A program made the position numbers and the translations under genes. From Babylonia areolata (lineage: Eukaryota; Mollusca; Gastropoda; Neogastropoda; Buccinidae): a stretch of DNA of 64,000 nt. The stretch spans positions 30,286,778 through 30,350,777 of the forward strand of contig NC_134887.1 in the NCBI RefSeq assembly GCF_041734735.1, in the 5' to 3' direction. Below are positions 40,801 to 50,543 of the stretch, piece by piece. Position 1 is the first letter of the stretch; the number at the start of each line of letters is the position of its first letter. The notes below the pieces were generated by a model. The model did not search any database, was not told the origin of the DNA, and worked only from the letters and a program-made list of their open reading frames with translations.

Positions 40801-43251
40801 TAGCAAAAATACATAAACCACAGCATGCAATATAAATTGCTTTGGCAACAAAGCAGAGAAAATGGTCCCCATGACCCCTTGTATTTTTAGATCAATTTTT
40901 AACTTGGCTTTGAGTTTCAATCATCTGAAAATTGCACAGTATCAAAACCGAAACAAACAAACAAACAAACAAGAACAAGAACACTAAGCAGCAGCAGCAG
41001 CAGCTCCTCCTCGTCGTCGTCGTCGTCTTCGTCGTCGTCATCGTCATCATGATGATGGTTGGCATACATTTTTTTTTTTTTTTTTTTCAATATTTGGATC
41101 CACCAATCTTACATCAAATGACTAGAAAAATCAGACTGGCTGCTGGCTGAAAAAAAGAGAGAAAGAAGAACTGAAGAAAGAACAAGAACAAATGAAAGAA
41201 AGAATAAAGAGAGAACAGAAAAAGGGGATTGACCAATATGGGAAAAAGAGGGAGGAGAATAAACAGATGGGCAGACACAAACTGAAAGAAAGAGAGGAAA
41301 AAAGAATATAAAGTTCAGTTTATTATCTCTTAAAACATGTAAAGAGAGGAAAAAAAGAATATAAAGTTCAGTTTATTATCTCTTAAAACATGTCCTTGTG
41401 TTGCTCATATCTCACAATACTAACATAATACATATAAATATATTCAAGAGGCATACAAGTATTCTATGAGATCACATATATATGGATATTGTACATATTT
41501 CATAACAAATACCAGTATGAAAAAAAAAATCTTGAGATAGATCTAACATTTTGCATATTTCAGAACAAGCAACACTAAATTAAAAACCAGAAAAATATGA
41601 AGAAGAAAATAACAACAAAAAAAACACACCACCACCCAAGAACAAGACAAAGATGGATGTGCGCAATAAACAAGACATGTACAGACTGAACCCACAGACA
41701 CATTATCTATCCACACACCATAAACTGATTAATTAAAACACACATACACACACACACTTCCCATTAAACACAACCACACCAACTGCACACACTGCCCATC
41801 AAACACACCCACACACACATCTACAAAAACACACACCTACTACTGTATACACACTTCCATTCACACACACACGGATAACACACTCACGTCCATGCACAAG
41901 CATAATTCCACAGGCGCTGCAACATAAGCATTTACACACACACACCCATAGTGCAAACACACGCATGCACATACATGTACACATATACACATAACACAGT
42001 ATGAACCAGTATGTCAGTATGTGTATGCACTCTCACATTAACAGATACACTTACACCCATGCCAAATCCTCTGTCAGGTGAAGTTTATTGCAGGCAATGT
42101 GTTTCCACACGGAGTAGCTGAAGAAAAGCAACACTCATAAAGTACTGAACTCAAAATGATTTCATCAAACAACAAAGCAAAGTGTTAGTGAACTTCAAAA
42201 ACATTACTGCAGAGCCCACAAACACATATATGATCTCCAACAGAAGAAAATACCAAAAAATTACTATAAAATATGCCCATATTTCTGGAACACCACTCAA
42301 AGTAATATATTACTGGTATTACTCAAATCAGCAGACTGAATACTACATTCAAAGTAACATATTACTGGTATAAGTTTCTATTACTTAAATTAACAGACTG
42401 AATTATACAAAGTAATATATTAGTTATTTACTGGTCACACTCAGATTAGCAGACTTTGAATTAACAGATTACTGGTATTATCTATATGCTATTATTCAAT
42501 ACTATTTTTCAAATCAACAGACTTTAAATAATACATTCAAGGTATTATTAAAACAGACAATGAATAGTATTCATTGTGCGACAACAAAAAAGACTATTTA
42601 AGTATTTGTCTGATAACATAAAAAAATGAATATATGTGGTGCACATTCACACCACCGCTCACATAAGTGCACTCATATAACTATAAGTTATGCACCATCA
42701 ACAAAGTGTGCTATAATTGCACTAACAAGGAAAATAAAACAAAAAAATAAAGAGAAATAATTACCTGAGCCTTGGAAATCCTGCGTTTCCTTTGTTCTTT
42801 GCATATATCACAATTTTCTTGATATTCTGTAACATAAAGAAAAACAAACGGACACACGATAATGACACATGCACACACACACTTACTTTTCTGTTTTTTA
42901 ATGATAACTTATGCGGAAAAAAGTGACAACTCAAAAGATCAATCACAATATTCAAAAATGACAATCTGACATTCTAGACAACTTGTTGATCTTTCAGGAC
43001 AATTGTTTCACCGTATGTCTAAAATAAAAAATAAAGATTAAAAAAATCTTTTTAAAAACCTCCTCCCCAGTCAGTTAAAAAAAAAACAACAACAACAAAC
43101 AATAACTCTGCAGTCAATAATGTAGAGCAGCTAGTAGAATCAGAACTATTCTCACCGTAAAATTTAACCTAGGGTGAGGGGCGACAGGTAGAGCGCCATA
43201 ACTGAAAGGTTCAGCCTTGACCCACAGTTCTACTCCCAGGTAAGACGACAT
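13914..43251 (-). CDS. TBCCD1: TBCC domain-containing protein 1 (19 coding exons)
   Basis: I reconstructed the coding sequence from 19 exons: 43251-43156, 42826-42765, 42117-42055, 40772-40672, 39373-39257, 38754-38683, 38193-37544, 36148-36073, 34629-34533, 32006-31928, 31468-31348, 28861-28753, 27105-27057, 26159-26080, 25629-25507, 24486-24311, 23048-22951, 16296-16147 and 13988-13914. The total is 2394 nt, or 797 residues plus stop, and every junction keeps frame. The order matches vertebrate TBCCD1 from the N-terminus (ELWVKAEPF) through [14 protein letters not shown], the cofactor-C/C-CAP beta-helix (about residues 525-690, with [44 protein letters not shown]-like APFHTHYP) to [10 protein letters not shown] and [14 protein letters not shown]. 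Human TBCCD1 has about 557 residues; most of the excess is the 217-codon exon 7. In other eukaryotes the family acts at centrosomes and basal bodies and in Golgi positioning. Several introns hold arrays made of this gene's own exon edges. Confidence 0.95.
14310..14427 (-). mobile_element. SINE 3' conserved domain, TBCCD1 intron 18
   Basis: Reversed copy of the domain: CAGTATCAGTAGCTCAAGGA, GGCGTCACTG, CATATACGCTACACCACATC, GCAGATGCCTGACCAGCAGC, ending at CGCTTAGTC and an A-rich run. Very close to 28546-28677. Confidence 0.8.
14808..15032. repeat. CA-rich compound microsatellite
   Basis: CA dinucleotides mixed with ACACAAACAC and ACATACA variants. Confidence 0.9.
15330..15965 (+). mobile_element. 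Pogo/Tigger-like transposon, internally deleted
   Basis: 15349-15520 encodes a helix-turn-helix of the Brinker/pogo type: [40 protein letters not shown]. After a join or large deletion, 15530-15718 encodes an acidic C-terminus, [18 protein letters not shown] then [19 protein letters not shown] and stop, of the sort that ends pogo transposases. The DDE catalytic core is missing. The two coding pieces lie in different frames. The right end has GCGGCTTATAAACTAGAGTG, typical of such elements' terminal repeats; I could not place the left terminus. Confidence 0.6.
16147..16296 (-). CDS. TBCCD1: TBCCD1 coding exon 18
   Basis: Encodes [20 protein letters not shown], then [19 protein letters not shown] and [11 protein letters not shown], matching EIPGGLPSVYQKALGQREQK..WQKTVKEAHLTKDQRKQFQ. 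Acceptor CACAG, donor GTGAGT. Four partial copies of acceptor plus exon start lie upstream. Confidence 0.95.
16297..17383 (-). repeat. Copies of TBCCD1 exon 18 acceptor, with TGTGCTGTGTTGAG microsatellite
   Basis: Plus-strand motif GGCTGGGCAGACCTCC.GGGA recurs at about 16480, 16708, 16851 and 17014 beside the true exon copy at 16273. On the gene strand each carries CACACAG and the exon start encoding IPGGLPSRY, then diverges. A segment of about 225 bp (16350-16480 and 16565-16708) is duplicated with them. From 17080 to 17400 the DNA is a TGTGCTGTGTTGAGTTGTG repeat. Confidence 0.9.
17402..20919 (+). mobile_element. Full-length non-LTR retrotransposon (LINE), RTE-like
   Basis: About 3.5 kb with a short 5' leader, one ORF and a short 3' UTR. 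Flanked by the identical 18-mer ATGTTGTGCTGTGTTGAG (17384-17401 and 20920-20937), consistent with a target duplication, although the host site is itself a repeat of similar sequence. It lies antisense to TBCCD1 in intron 17. Single-ORF APE+RT layout and length suggest the RTE group; clade assignment is inference. Confidence 0.9.
17475..20825 (+). CDS. LINE ORF: APE endonuclease, reverse transcriptase, C2H2 finger
   Basis: An uninterrupted 1116-codon ORF. The N-terminal apurinic-endonuclease-like domain shows [14 protein letters not shown] (Glu about 96), [10 protein letters not shown] (Asp208) and WTDHRLV (Asp303-His304), the usual catalytic signatures. The reverse transcriptase follows: [71 protein letters not shown] and the catalytic FADD at about 802-805. 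A conserved region after RT ([40 protein letters not shown]) leads to a C-terminal zinc finger with Cys1095, Cys1098, His1111 and His1115. No RNase H domain is evident. Every catalytic motif I looked for is intact, so this copy may be recently active. The ATG at 17475 is the first in-frame start after the left boundary. Confidence 0.93.
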   Translation: MHCSPPWHEEGARKGALKIACSISPWPAYRGWRGPYISGRNKEKEKKKTRIVPLTIGAWNIRTLLDRDNVDRPQRRTALVASELARYNIDIAALSETRLAGEGELCERGSGYTFFWSGRGSEERREAGVGFAVKTALVSKLAGIPKGVNDRLMTMKLPLASGQKHLTIVSAYAPTMTNPDEVKAKFYEDLHSVIAAIPKADKLIILGDFNARVGSDYISWDGVIGKHGVGHCNPNGLLLLQTCAEHELLITNTVFCLPTRNRTSWMHPRSKHWHLIDYVIVRKRDRQDVRVTKTMCGAECWTDHRLVVSKLNIRIQPKRRPQGQKAPKRLNIAQLKNITIKQTFVELLEDRLESASLDNQNVESDWRTLREMIYSTASETLGPMTRKHKDWFDENCEEIKQLLDEKRRLHQAHLSNPKSTSKKDAYNAIRRTVQQKLRQMQDKWLSDKADEIQGYADRHDMKRFYDALKEVYGPTSSGSSPLLSADGNTLITEKEKILKRWAEHFNSVLNRPSSINDEAIDRLPQVPINEALDDPPTLLETQKAIRLLSSGKAPGSDSIPAEVYKDGGTVLTEKLHQLYSLMWKEETIPQDFKDASIIHLYKRKGNRQACDNHRGISLLSIAGKILARILLNRLTAHLDQGHLPESQCGFRKERGTTDMVFAARQLQEKCQEQNAALFSTYVDLTKAFDTVGREGLWKIMAKYGCPRKFISLVSQFHEGMQARVQDNGETSAAFPVTNGVKQGCVLAPTLFSLMFSAMLTDAFRDGDVGIGLKYRTDGKLFNLRRLQAKTKVMTDIIRDFLFADDCALNAGSEADMQLSVDKFATASRNFGLTISTRKTEVLHQPAPGKPYVEPNITVNGQRLSVVERFTYLGSTLSQNATIDDEVNVRIARASATFGRLYANVWNRRGIGLETKLKVYRAVVLPTLLYACETWTVYQRHAKKLNHFHTTCLRKLLNIKWQDRTPDTEVLAKATLPSIFTILMQSQLRWAGHVARMPDHRLPKRLFYGELQQGKRSHGGQKKRFRDTLKVSLKAFDINPDSWEESAADRDKWRTAVHKGAKLCEANRTAAAVQKRQARKSRANKLPDNDMPVLVCPNCQRTFRAQIGLFSHLRTHR
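20938..21344. repeat. TGTGCTGTGTTGAG microsatellite, right of LINE
   Basis: Continuation of the repeat at 17080-17400, grading into TGTATTGTATTG sequence that adjoins the SINE tail at 21345. The LINE evidently split one array. Confidence 0.88.
21345..22115 (-). mobile_element. tRNA-derived SINE (ACAACAGATTT family), interrupted
   Basis: Left part 21345-21562 has TCTGTCACAACAGATTTCTG, GTGTGAAATTGGGG and CTCTCCCCTGGGAGAG. The right part from 21949 has CAGACCACCACTCAAGGTCT and a GATTCAGACCTGTGTACTCC head remnant. A second SINE (21563-21948) sits between them. Confidence 0.8.
21563..21948 (-). mobile_element. tRNA-derived SINE (GAA tail) nested in another SINE
   Basis: Reverse orientation copy of the 1879-2265 element: TTCTTCTTCTTCGTTCGTGG at left and the tRNA-like head (GATTCGAACCC, AACCACTCGGCTATTGCGCC) at right. 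The 8-bp GTTATTTC flanks it at 21555-21562 and 21949-21956. Confidence 0.9.
22116..22290 (-). mobile_element. SINE body attached to the tandem tRNA-head array
   Basis: On the minus strand the body runs ACCCAGGTTGTGTGTGAATA, CCCGAGTTCAGTTGGGGAAG and GATAAAACGG, directly following the tRNA-like head. The same body motifs occur in 10060-10350. Confidence 0.6.
22291..22895 (-). repeat. 59-bp tandem array of tRNA-like SINE heads
   Basis: About ten head-to-tail copies of a 59-bp unit. On the minus strand each reads GTGGCGAAGTGGTTAGTGTC, GTGAATTGACGACTGGAAGC and GGGTTCAATCC. TGGCGAAGTGG fits the pol III box A consensus and GGTTCAATCC is one base from box B. Units in the middle are nearly identical (CGAAGAGAC variants in three), and the outer ones near 22750-22895 are diverged. 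Not a functional tRNA: acceptor and T stems are not complete. Confidence 0.88.
22951..23048 (-). CDS. TBCCD1: TBCCD1 coding exon 17
   Basis: Encodes [20 protein letters not shown] then [12 protein letters not shown], matching EFYVFIIPFEMEGDT. Acceptor GTGCAG, donor GTACAC. A SINE lies only about 25 bp upstream of the acceptor. Confidence 0.94.
23074..23457 (-). mobile_element. tRNA-derived SINE (GAA tail)
   Basis: Full reversed copy: TTCTTCTTCTTCATTTGTGG to AACTACTCGGCTATTGCGCC. An imperfect flank TGCATCA/TGTATCA may be the target duplication. It sits in TBCCD1 intron 16 close to the exon 17 acceptor. Confidence 0.88.
23868..24310 (-). repeat. Copies of TBCCD1 exon 16 end and donor
   Basis: The exon edge (plus strand CACTGACCAATGCAGAGGGG, TCTGTCCCAGAGGTT) recurs at 23951-24005 and 24118-24165, with a shorter remnant at 23870-23900. 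On the gene strand the two long copies retain the TTG/GT(C or T)AGTGG junction. C-rich and CA-rich spacers lie between. Confidence 0.85.
24311..24486 (-). CDS. TBCCD1: TBCCD1 coding exon 16
   Basis: Encodes [20 protein letters not shown], then [17 protein letters not shown] and [14 protein letters not shown]. This is the most diagnostic block ([25 protein letters not shown]). Acceptor GTGCAG, donor GTCAGT. Confidence 0.96.
24995..25125. repeat. Dispersed repeat fragment (GTGCCTATCCTCGG type)
   Basis: Contains ATAGTGCCTATCCTCGGTCG, AGACCAAGTTCTAAGCACTT and CTGCCATTGGGTGCTCATCA, a wording I associate with a common mollusc interspersed repeat. Boundaries and class unknown. Confidence 0.4.
25336..25428 (-). 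mobile_element. SINE fragment (GAA-tail family)
   Basis: Only the tail-side about 90 bp: CTTCTTCTTCTTCATCGTGG, ACTCCCATGTTCACTCG and GCCATGTAGGCAGCCATACT, with an internal deletion. Intron 15 of TBCCD1. Confidence 0.8.
25507..25629 (-). CDS. TBCCD1: TBCCD1 coding exon 15
   Basis: Encodes [20 protein letters not shown] then [20 protein letters not shown], matching SVTIEKCRNSIFVLGPVGTT..SCDNVKVIAV. Acceptor CGACAG, donor GTAAAC. Confidence 0.95.
25630..25900 (-). repeat. Copies of TBCCD1 exon 15 acceptor
   Basis: About eight units of roughly 35 bp: plus strand ATCACTGACCTGTCGTCACA then CCACAACACACCAAC. On the gene strand nearly every unit has GACGACAG or a variant followed by GTCAGTGA, the exact acceptor and first bases of exon 15. 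Two longer units insert CACTGTCATGTCTGTCATCA. Confidence 0.92.
25904..26079 (-). repeat. Copies of TBCCD1 exon 14 end and donor
   Basis: Four extra units of about 45-50 bp. On the plus strand GAGAGGTGACAGG is preceded by TTTAC, as at the real donor; copies begin near 25905, 25950, 25996 and 26033. On the gene strand each has CACCTCTCA(G) then GTAAAC, GTAGTT or a variant, then GTCACTAAC-type intron sequence inverted. Confidence 0.9.
26080..26159 (-). CDS. TBCCD1: TBCCD1 coding exon 14
   Basis: Encodes [20 protein letters not shown] and YLLSPL, matching SSDTLAGAHVKIHR..FIYLLSPL. Acceptor CTGCAG, donor GTAAAC. Its last 15 bases and donor recur four times in the following intron. Confidence 0.95.
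26840..27012. repeat. GT microsatellite
   Basis: Long (GT)n with two interspersed GAGAGTGTTAGTGT interruptions, in TBCCD1 intron 13. Confidence 0.95.
27057..27105 (-). CDS. TBCCD1: TBCCD1 coding exon 13
   Basis: Encodes [16 protein letters not shown], matching LVVMSQVYKQTLAK. Acceptor GTGCAG, donor GTGAGT. Confidence 0.93.
27210..27622. repeat. 54-bp minisatellite in TBCCD1 intron 12
   Basis: Seven to eight copies of a unit containing CAGTGAAGGGCTGTCACCGC and GATAATACACAGCTTACAGG. Unlike the neighbouring arrays, I find no exon-edge sequence in the unit. Confidence 0.93.
27985..28545 (+). mobile_element. Three truncated SINE 3' ends with expanded tails
   Basis: AAATCTGTTGTGACAAAAAG-type ends of the ACAACAGATTT SINE occur near 28005, 28110 and 28180, each followed by its own simple tail: AGCAGAGCAG/ACAGA, AACACAATACA and a roughly 350-bp AATACA/ACACA run. 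5' portions are missing. Confidence 0.7.
28546..28677 (-). mobile_element. SINE 3' conserved domain
   Basis: Reversed copy almost identical to 14310-14427: GTATCAGTAGCTCAAGGAGG, CGTCACTGCG, TACGCTACACCACATCTGCC, GTAACCCAACGCGCTTAGTC. It interrupts the ACACA tail, which resumes after it. Confidence 0.85.
28753..28861 (-). CDS. TBCCD1: TBCCD1 coding exon 12
   Basis: Encodes [20 protein letters not shown] then [16 protein letters not shown], aligned to TTKRAKIACNTHVAPRMHR. Acceptor GTCCAG, donor GTGAGA. Start of the cofactor-C-like beta-helix. Confidence 0.9.
28918..29342 (-). mobile_element. tRNA-derived SINE (ACAACAGATTT family), full length
   Basis: On the minus strand the head has GGAGCGATGGCCTAGAGGTA (box A) and GGTTCAAATCC (box B), then GACCTTGAGTGGTGGTCTGG, a pyrimidine-rich middle, GGGAGAGCAGCC and AAATCTGTTGTGACA with a TAATACAGTACAACA tail. 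This best copy defines the family. Confidence 0.8.
29431..29998. repeat. Minisatellite, unit about 67 bp, TBCCD1 intron 11
   Basis: About eight copies containing GGAGGCAGACAGCATTATAA, ATACCAAATAATGATGTAAA and TTGTTGGTGCTTTGGCCACC. Copies toward the right have GGCACC in place of GGCCACC. No exon-edge sequence is apparent. Confidence 0.93.
29999..31347 (-). repeat. Array of TBCCD1 exon 11 end and donor, 99-bp unit
   Basis: About fourteen copies besides the exon itself. On the gene strand each holds TCAGCCTGTATCGCCCTGGG, TACACGTCTGTCGTGGCC and TTTTGCTG/GTCAGTGG, about 45 bp of exon end, the donor, then GT-rich intron. Plus-strand GACGTGTACCC marks fall at 30772, 30871, 30970, 31069, 31168, 31267 and 31366 (real exon): exactly 99 bp apart. 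Units below 30770 are more irregular. Confidence 0.95.
31348..31468 (-). CDS. TBCCD1: TBCCD1 coding exon 11
   Basis: Encodes [20 protein letters not shown] then [20 protein letters not shown]. Acceptor ACGCAG, donor GTCAGT. I used the first donor; about fourteen further copies of the exon end and donor follow downstream at a mostly 99-bp spacing, so the true edge could vary in frame. Confidence 0.88.
31530..31830. repeat. CA-rich compound microsatellite
   Basis: ACACAC interleaved with ATGGACACAC and ACAGACAC units, TBCCD1 intron 10. Confidence 0.9.
31928..32006 (-). CDS. TBCCD1: TBCCD1 coding exon 10
   Basis: Encodes [20 protein letters not shown] and RSGYSK, corresponding to RARKIYPLHELALWQPL..DSGFSK. 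Acceptor TGCCAG, donor GTACAC. Confidence 0.9.
32518..34162 (+). mobile_element. Tc1/mariner-superfamily transposon, defective
   Basis: 1645 bp flanked by TA within TATA on both sides. Terminal inverted repeats of about 180 bp begin TCGGGTGTCCCC and agree over most of their length (for example AAGTATTTTCTCAGT, CATTGAAAATTTTC). The interior (32898 to about 33970) encodes a transposase: N-terminal helix-turn-helix and GSGRPKT, then [17 protein letters not shown] and [18 protein letters not shown], the DDD/E catalytic blocks. It is interrupted by at least two in-frame stops (after ASDL near 33184 and after FIKKD near 33718) and a frameshift near 33400-33420, so it cannot make a full enzyme. It lies in TBCCD1 intron 9. 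Confidence 0.92.
34533..34629 (-). CDS. TBCCD1: TBCCD1 coding exon 9
   Basis: Encodes a [11 protein letters not shown] run from a GGT microsatellite, then [20 protein letters not shown], matching LVSREAVVALSFLIEGT. Acceptor ACTCAG, donor GTGAGT. Confidence 0.88.
34650..35110. other. Low-complexity intronic DNA
   Basis: Poly-A/poly-G tract (34660-34700), CA microsatellites (34730-34840) and AT-rich sequence with TAATAA. No element resolved. Confidence 0.6.
35165..36058. repeat. Purine/pyrimidine strand-biased array, TBCCD1 intron 8
   Basis: About thirty irregular units of ACATGACAATGAGGGAAGAG with optional AAGAAGAGAA. The gene strand is therefore CTCTTCCCTCATTGTCATGT, strongly pyrimidine-rich, starting roughly 15 bases after the exon 8 donor. 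No exon sequence in the unit. Confidence 0.93.
36073..36148 (-). CDS. TBCCD1: TBCCD1 coding exon 8
   Basis: Encodes [20 protein letters not shown] and LLSDP, matching YSHQAFVYDHLSDLLELLLDP. Acceptor TTGCAG, donor GTTGGT. Confidence 0.9.
36150..37543. other. TBCCD1 intron 7, mostly unique
   Basis: Holds a (ATA)n tract (36170-36190), a GT tract (36665-36690) and three copies of a roughly 58-bp unit (36785-36935) with CCTGAGTGTGAGACTCCCCT and AAGCTGATATAT. Nothing else recognised. Confidence 0.65.
37544..38193 (-). CDS. TBCCD1: TBCCD1 coding exon 7 with 54-bp coding repeats
   Basis: A 650-bp exon with acceptor CTGCCGCAG and donor GTGTCA (weak), ending NTPKNGK. It opens [20 protein letters not shown], then S/T/V-rich sequence, then about eight copies of the 18-residue unit [18 protein letters not shown]. 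It replaces the short variable linker of vertebrate TBCCD1 and is predicted disordered. Frame continuity with exons 6 and 8 supports it; an alternative is that only part is exonic. Confidence 0.65.
37600..38060 (-). repeat. 54-bp coding minisatellite in TBCCD1 exon 7
   Basis: About eight near-identical units; on the gene strand each contains CACAGTGCCAGTCCTGCACC and TGCAGACCTCCCTCCAGCC. Two or three units carry an extra CCACAG hexamer. All length changes are multiples of three, so the reading frame is kept. Confidence 0.92.
38556..39235 (-). mobile_element. SINE (GAA-tail family) split around TBCCD1 exon 6
   Basis: Left part 38556-38655 corresponds to the tail-side 100 bp (AAGTGGGCTTTTATGTAAGC, CATTTAGGCAGCCACATTCT, GGGGAGGTG). 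The right part from about 38980 resumes at the next SINE position (AAGCTGGGTATTTTCATG, CACCGAACGCTGACATAGAT, CACTAGCAGGTCTACACATA) through a degenerate head. The roughly 325 bp between includes exon 6. Confidence 0.8.
38683..38754 (-). CDS. TBCCD1: TBCCD1 coding exon 6
   Basis: Encodes [20 protein letters not shown] and GIK. Acceptor TTGACAG, donor GTGAGT, phases fitting exons 5 and 7. The region is poorly conserved across animals, so support is splice signals plus frame. It sits inside an interrupted SINE. Confidence 0.65.
39257..39373 (-). CDS. TBCCD1: TBCCD1 coding exon 5
   Basis: Encodes [20 protein letters not shown] then [12 protein letters not shown] and GEEYP. Acceptor TTGCAG; its acceptor plus the first bases (ACCAGTTAAGGATG) are repeated about eleven times upstream. 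A donor at GTCCTT is the one that keeps frame with exon 6; GTATCC, 8 bases earlier, would bring a stop. The donor is weak, so this edge is less certain. Confidence 0.85.
39374..40050 (-). repeat. Copies of TBCCD1 exon 5 acceptor, unit about 55-64 bp
   Basis: About eleven copies of plus-strand CATCCTTAACTGGTCTGCAA followed by CACCCAGTGAAAAGATATAT or GACCTAGTGAAAATAGACAT. On the gene strand most preserve GCAG followed by ACCAGTTAAGGATG, the true acceptor and first bases of exon 5. Two sub-types (CACCCAG and GACCTAG) alternate. Confidence 0.93.
40372..40493. repeat. Unclassified dispersed repeat, copy 2
   Basis: Matches 5605-5735 over GGCTAAGAG.GGAC.GGGCAA, TTAGCCGCGCGAAAT and GGCCTAGTTTGCATCAGT. 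Intron 4 of TBCCD1. Confidence 0.6.
40672..40772 (-). CDS. TBCCD1: TBCCD1 coding exon 4
   Basis: Encodes [20 protein letters not shown] and on to ESQEEK. Acceptor CTGCAG, donor GTGAGA. YFE.. follows DLAW as in vertebrates. Confidence 0.9.
40780..42050. other. TBCCD1 intron 3, simple repeats
   Basis: Contains AGC/TCG trinucleotide runs (40985-41060), a 51-bp duplication (41290-41395, GAATATAAAGTTCAGTTTAT twice) and CA-rich sequence (41740-42000). No element identified. Confidence 0.65.
42055..42117 (-). CDS. TBCCD1: TBCCD1 coding exon 3
   Basis: Encodes [20 protein letters not shown], corresponding to W(R)HIACGKLQLAKDLAW. Acceptor CTTCAG, donor GTAAGT after a split Val codon. Confidence 0.93.
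42765..42826 (-). CDS. TBCCD1: TBCCD1 coding exon 2
   Basis: Acceptor TTACAG, donor GTAATT. Encodes [20 protein letters not shown] plus a split Ser codon; aligns to the KISTYVQIRATEGAYPRL region of human TBCCD1. Confidence 0.9.
43156..43251 (-). CDS. TBCCD1: TBCCD1 coding exon 1
   Basis: Starts ATG TCG TCT and encodes [19 protein letters not shown]..., ending RLNFT before a GTGAGA donor, phase 0. LWVKAEPF is shared with the vertebrate N-terminus, which fixes this start. Confidence 0.93.
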
Positions 43252-45616
43252 TGTCAGGCTGGGAACCTGGTCTGTGGAATCACACCACACACTCCGTCAC
43301 TGCAGTGATGTCACTTCCTTATCTCATCAATTCCATGTCAACCCTGAAACAGTATTTATAAAGCATGCTTTATGATCTATTCACGTAAAACTGTGTTCAA
43401 ACAAGATGAAAAGTCTTCATGGCTCGCCTGCGATTCCTGCTGAATAACAACAAAACTGAAACTGCAAAGGGTTGGAGGGCATGGTCGGTTTCAGATTCGG
43501 ATTCGGATGGTTTATTCAAAAAGGCCTTAGCCCCTTATGAAGGGGTGGTGTGTAAACTTATTTCGAAAACATTATGACATACAGTATATGATACAATAAA
43601 ACAAAACAATACCTAGATTGATAATCAGGAACAACTAAATGACCAGATTTTGAATGCTTTGTATAGATAAGATGCAAACTGTCTGACTTCTTCTTCATGA
43701 CGTGACGGCATAAGCAAAACTAGTTTAAACATAGAAGGCTGAGAGTAATATTTCTGGGGTATGAAATTATACCTTAGTTCACATAACTTTGGACAACAAA
43801 AAATGAAATGTAATTCGTTTTCTTCTGCATTTGTGCACAATGGACAAATAAGATCATGATCACTATGCTGCGTGTATTGAAAATGATGAATTGCAATATC
43901 TGAAAGCCCAAACCTAAATCTTGTCATAACATATTTTAAATGTTTTGCCAAATTCATGGATAAATAGGTTGGGACACAATGTAAAGAGTTGATCTGATAA
44001 TTAATACACATGAAATCTATCACTTTCTTGCACATGAACATTCCATTCTTGCCATCTACAATCAATTTGTCTGGAGGGCATGGCGGGGACATAGGGAGTG
44101 GGGGCTGCCAGTACAACATTTAACGATCCAAATCGATTTTCCCTCACCATTAAAAACAATAGCTAGTTAAACTGAAAATTGTGTGCTGGAAACAGAGCAT
44201 TTCTATCTTTAGCATTCCATCTCAATCAGCATTTTATGATTTTACAATCATAATATGCAAATTTTCCATTCTCTAAACAGAGACGCTGTCAGACATACTG
44301 AGACAGACAGAAACAGAGAAACACAGATGTTGAGTAAAAAAAATGAGCATTATAGTCACAAAATTCTTGATTTGCATGAATAAAGTTTTCATTTTCATGA
44401 ATAATACTAAATGACACCATTTAGTCATTACTTTTGGATATAGTTTCAGACAGAACTGCTCAATTTTCCTGATTAACACTGCAGACATTTTGATCTCTCT
44501 CTGTGAATAATTTATATAATAAGTCTTGTTAATATCAATGGGATATGGTGGTTGGGAGATGGGGTAAATGGGAAGAGATATGGAGAGAAAGTGAGAGAAT
44601 ATGAATCACTAAATGATTTATTGTGGTTAAGCCTCTCTGACTCAATATGAGCTGATTCATATAATGCAAAAGTGCTATGAATGATGATCTAATATCTGTT
44701 ATCATTATGACATTGTTTCAATGTCTCAAAACTAGTAAAATATAATTTTTATATATCAAAATAATGTATTTTAAAGAATATGATCATGATACCCGCACAT
44801 AATACAGTCATGGTAGTTGACTGCTAAAGTAGTAATGATATAAGCTATTCTTTATATATATATATATATATATATATTAAGTGTTTGATGCTAAAGTGGT
44901 CATGATTCTATAATAAATCCAGAAGATGAATTCCTTTGGTACCGTTCGAACAAAGTTTGATTCTGCGTTCACTTGCTCCACTTTTGTTAGGGCCAAAAGT
45001 GAGCTTGAATATTATCTACAAGGATGTCAGAGCTACGCCACGAAGTACGTACTTGCCAAGCTCTACTTTTAATCCTGTGATCGTGGTTTGTTCCACATCC
45101 CATACTTTTCAATGTTAGTGTTTTGGTTCCCACACTATTCCTCAACATTGTTAGCGAGTCGTGTCCGTGATATTGGTCAGATGTCATATGGCATCCTACC
45201 TTCTTCTTCTTTACTTGATTTTAGCAAACAATGCAAAACATCAAATAAACTTGTGCAGGCCGCACAGTCAGTGAATGGCAGTTTTCTGTTTAAAATTATT
45301 TTCAGTTTCCCTGTTTACAGTCTTGGTACTGAATGTGTAAAGTTCAACAGCTGTCTCTGGCCTGTGATGTGATGAGTGGACTTAAGAAATTCTTCCAATA
45401 CAAAGCAAATTATAATCTGAATAGTTCAAAACAAACCAAAAGTGTTTCAAACCTGTTAAAAGACGAAAGTAGAACAATCCCACGGCTCCTTCTTCCTGTC
45501 AAAACACGTCTCTCACGATCAACCAATGAAACAGAGCGAACGTGGATGCATCAAACATCACATCCGTTGCATATCAAACACGTCCAGTGATTGGGCCACA
45601 TCATTACTCGGCAAGC
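43252..45616. promoter_or_regulatory. Divergent TBCCD1/ERP29 intergenic region
   Basis: About 2.4 kb between the two start codons, the only place for both promoters. I see no convincing TATA box or CpG-rich core. It includes a LINE 3' fragment (43490-44150), an AT dinucleotide run (44848-44878) and otherwise AT-rich DNA. 5' UTR ends are not determinable from the sequence. Confidence 0.4.
43490..44150 (-). mobile_element. LINE 3' end (C-terminal coding fragment)
   Basis: An open frame at 44119-43625 encodes a LINE-type C-terminus: YVMTRFRFGLSDIAIHHF, then CPLCTNAEENELHFIFCCPK, a Cys/His cluster common after RNase H in jockey/I-like LINEs, then about 50 residues to the stop. A short 3' UTR with GGTTTATTCAAAAAGGCC follows. 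Everything upstream (EN, RT) is missing. Antisense to ERP29. Confidence 0.75.
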
Positions 45617-50543
<4,927 letters not shown>
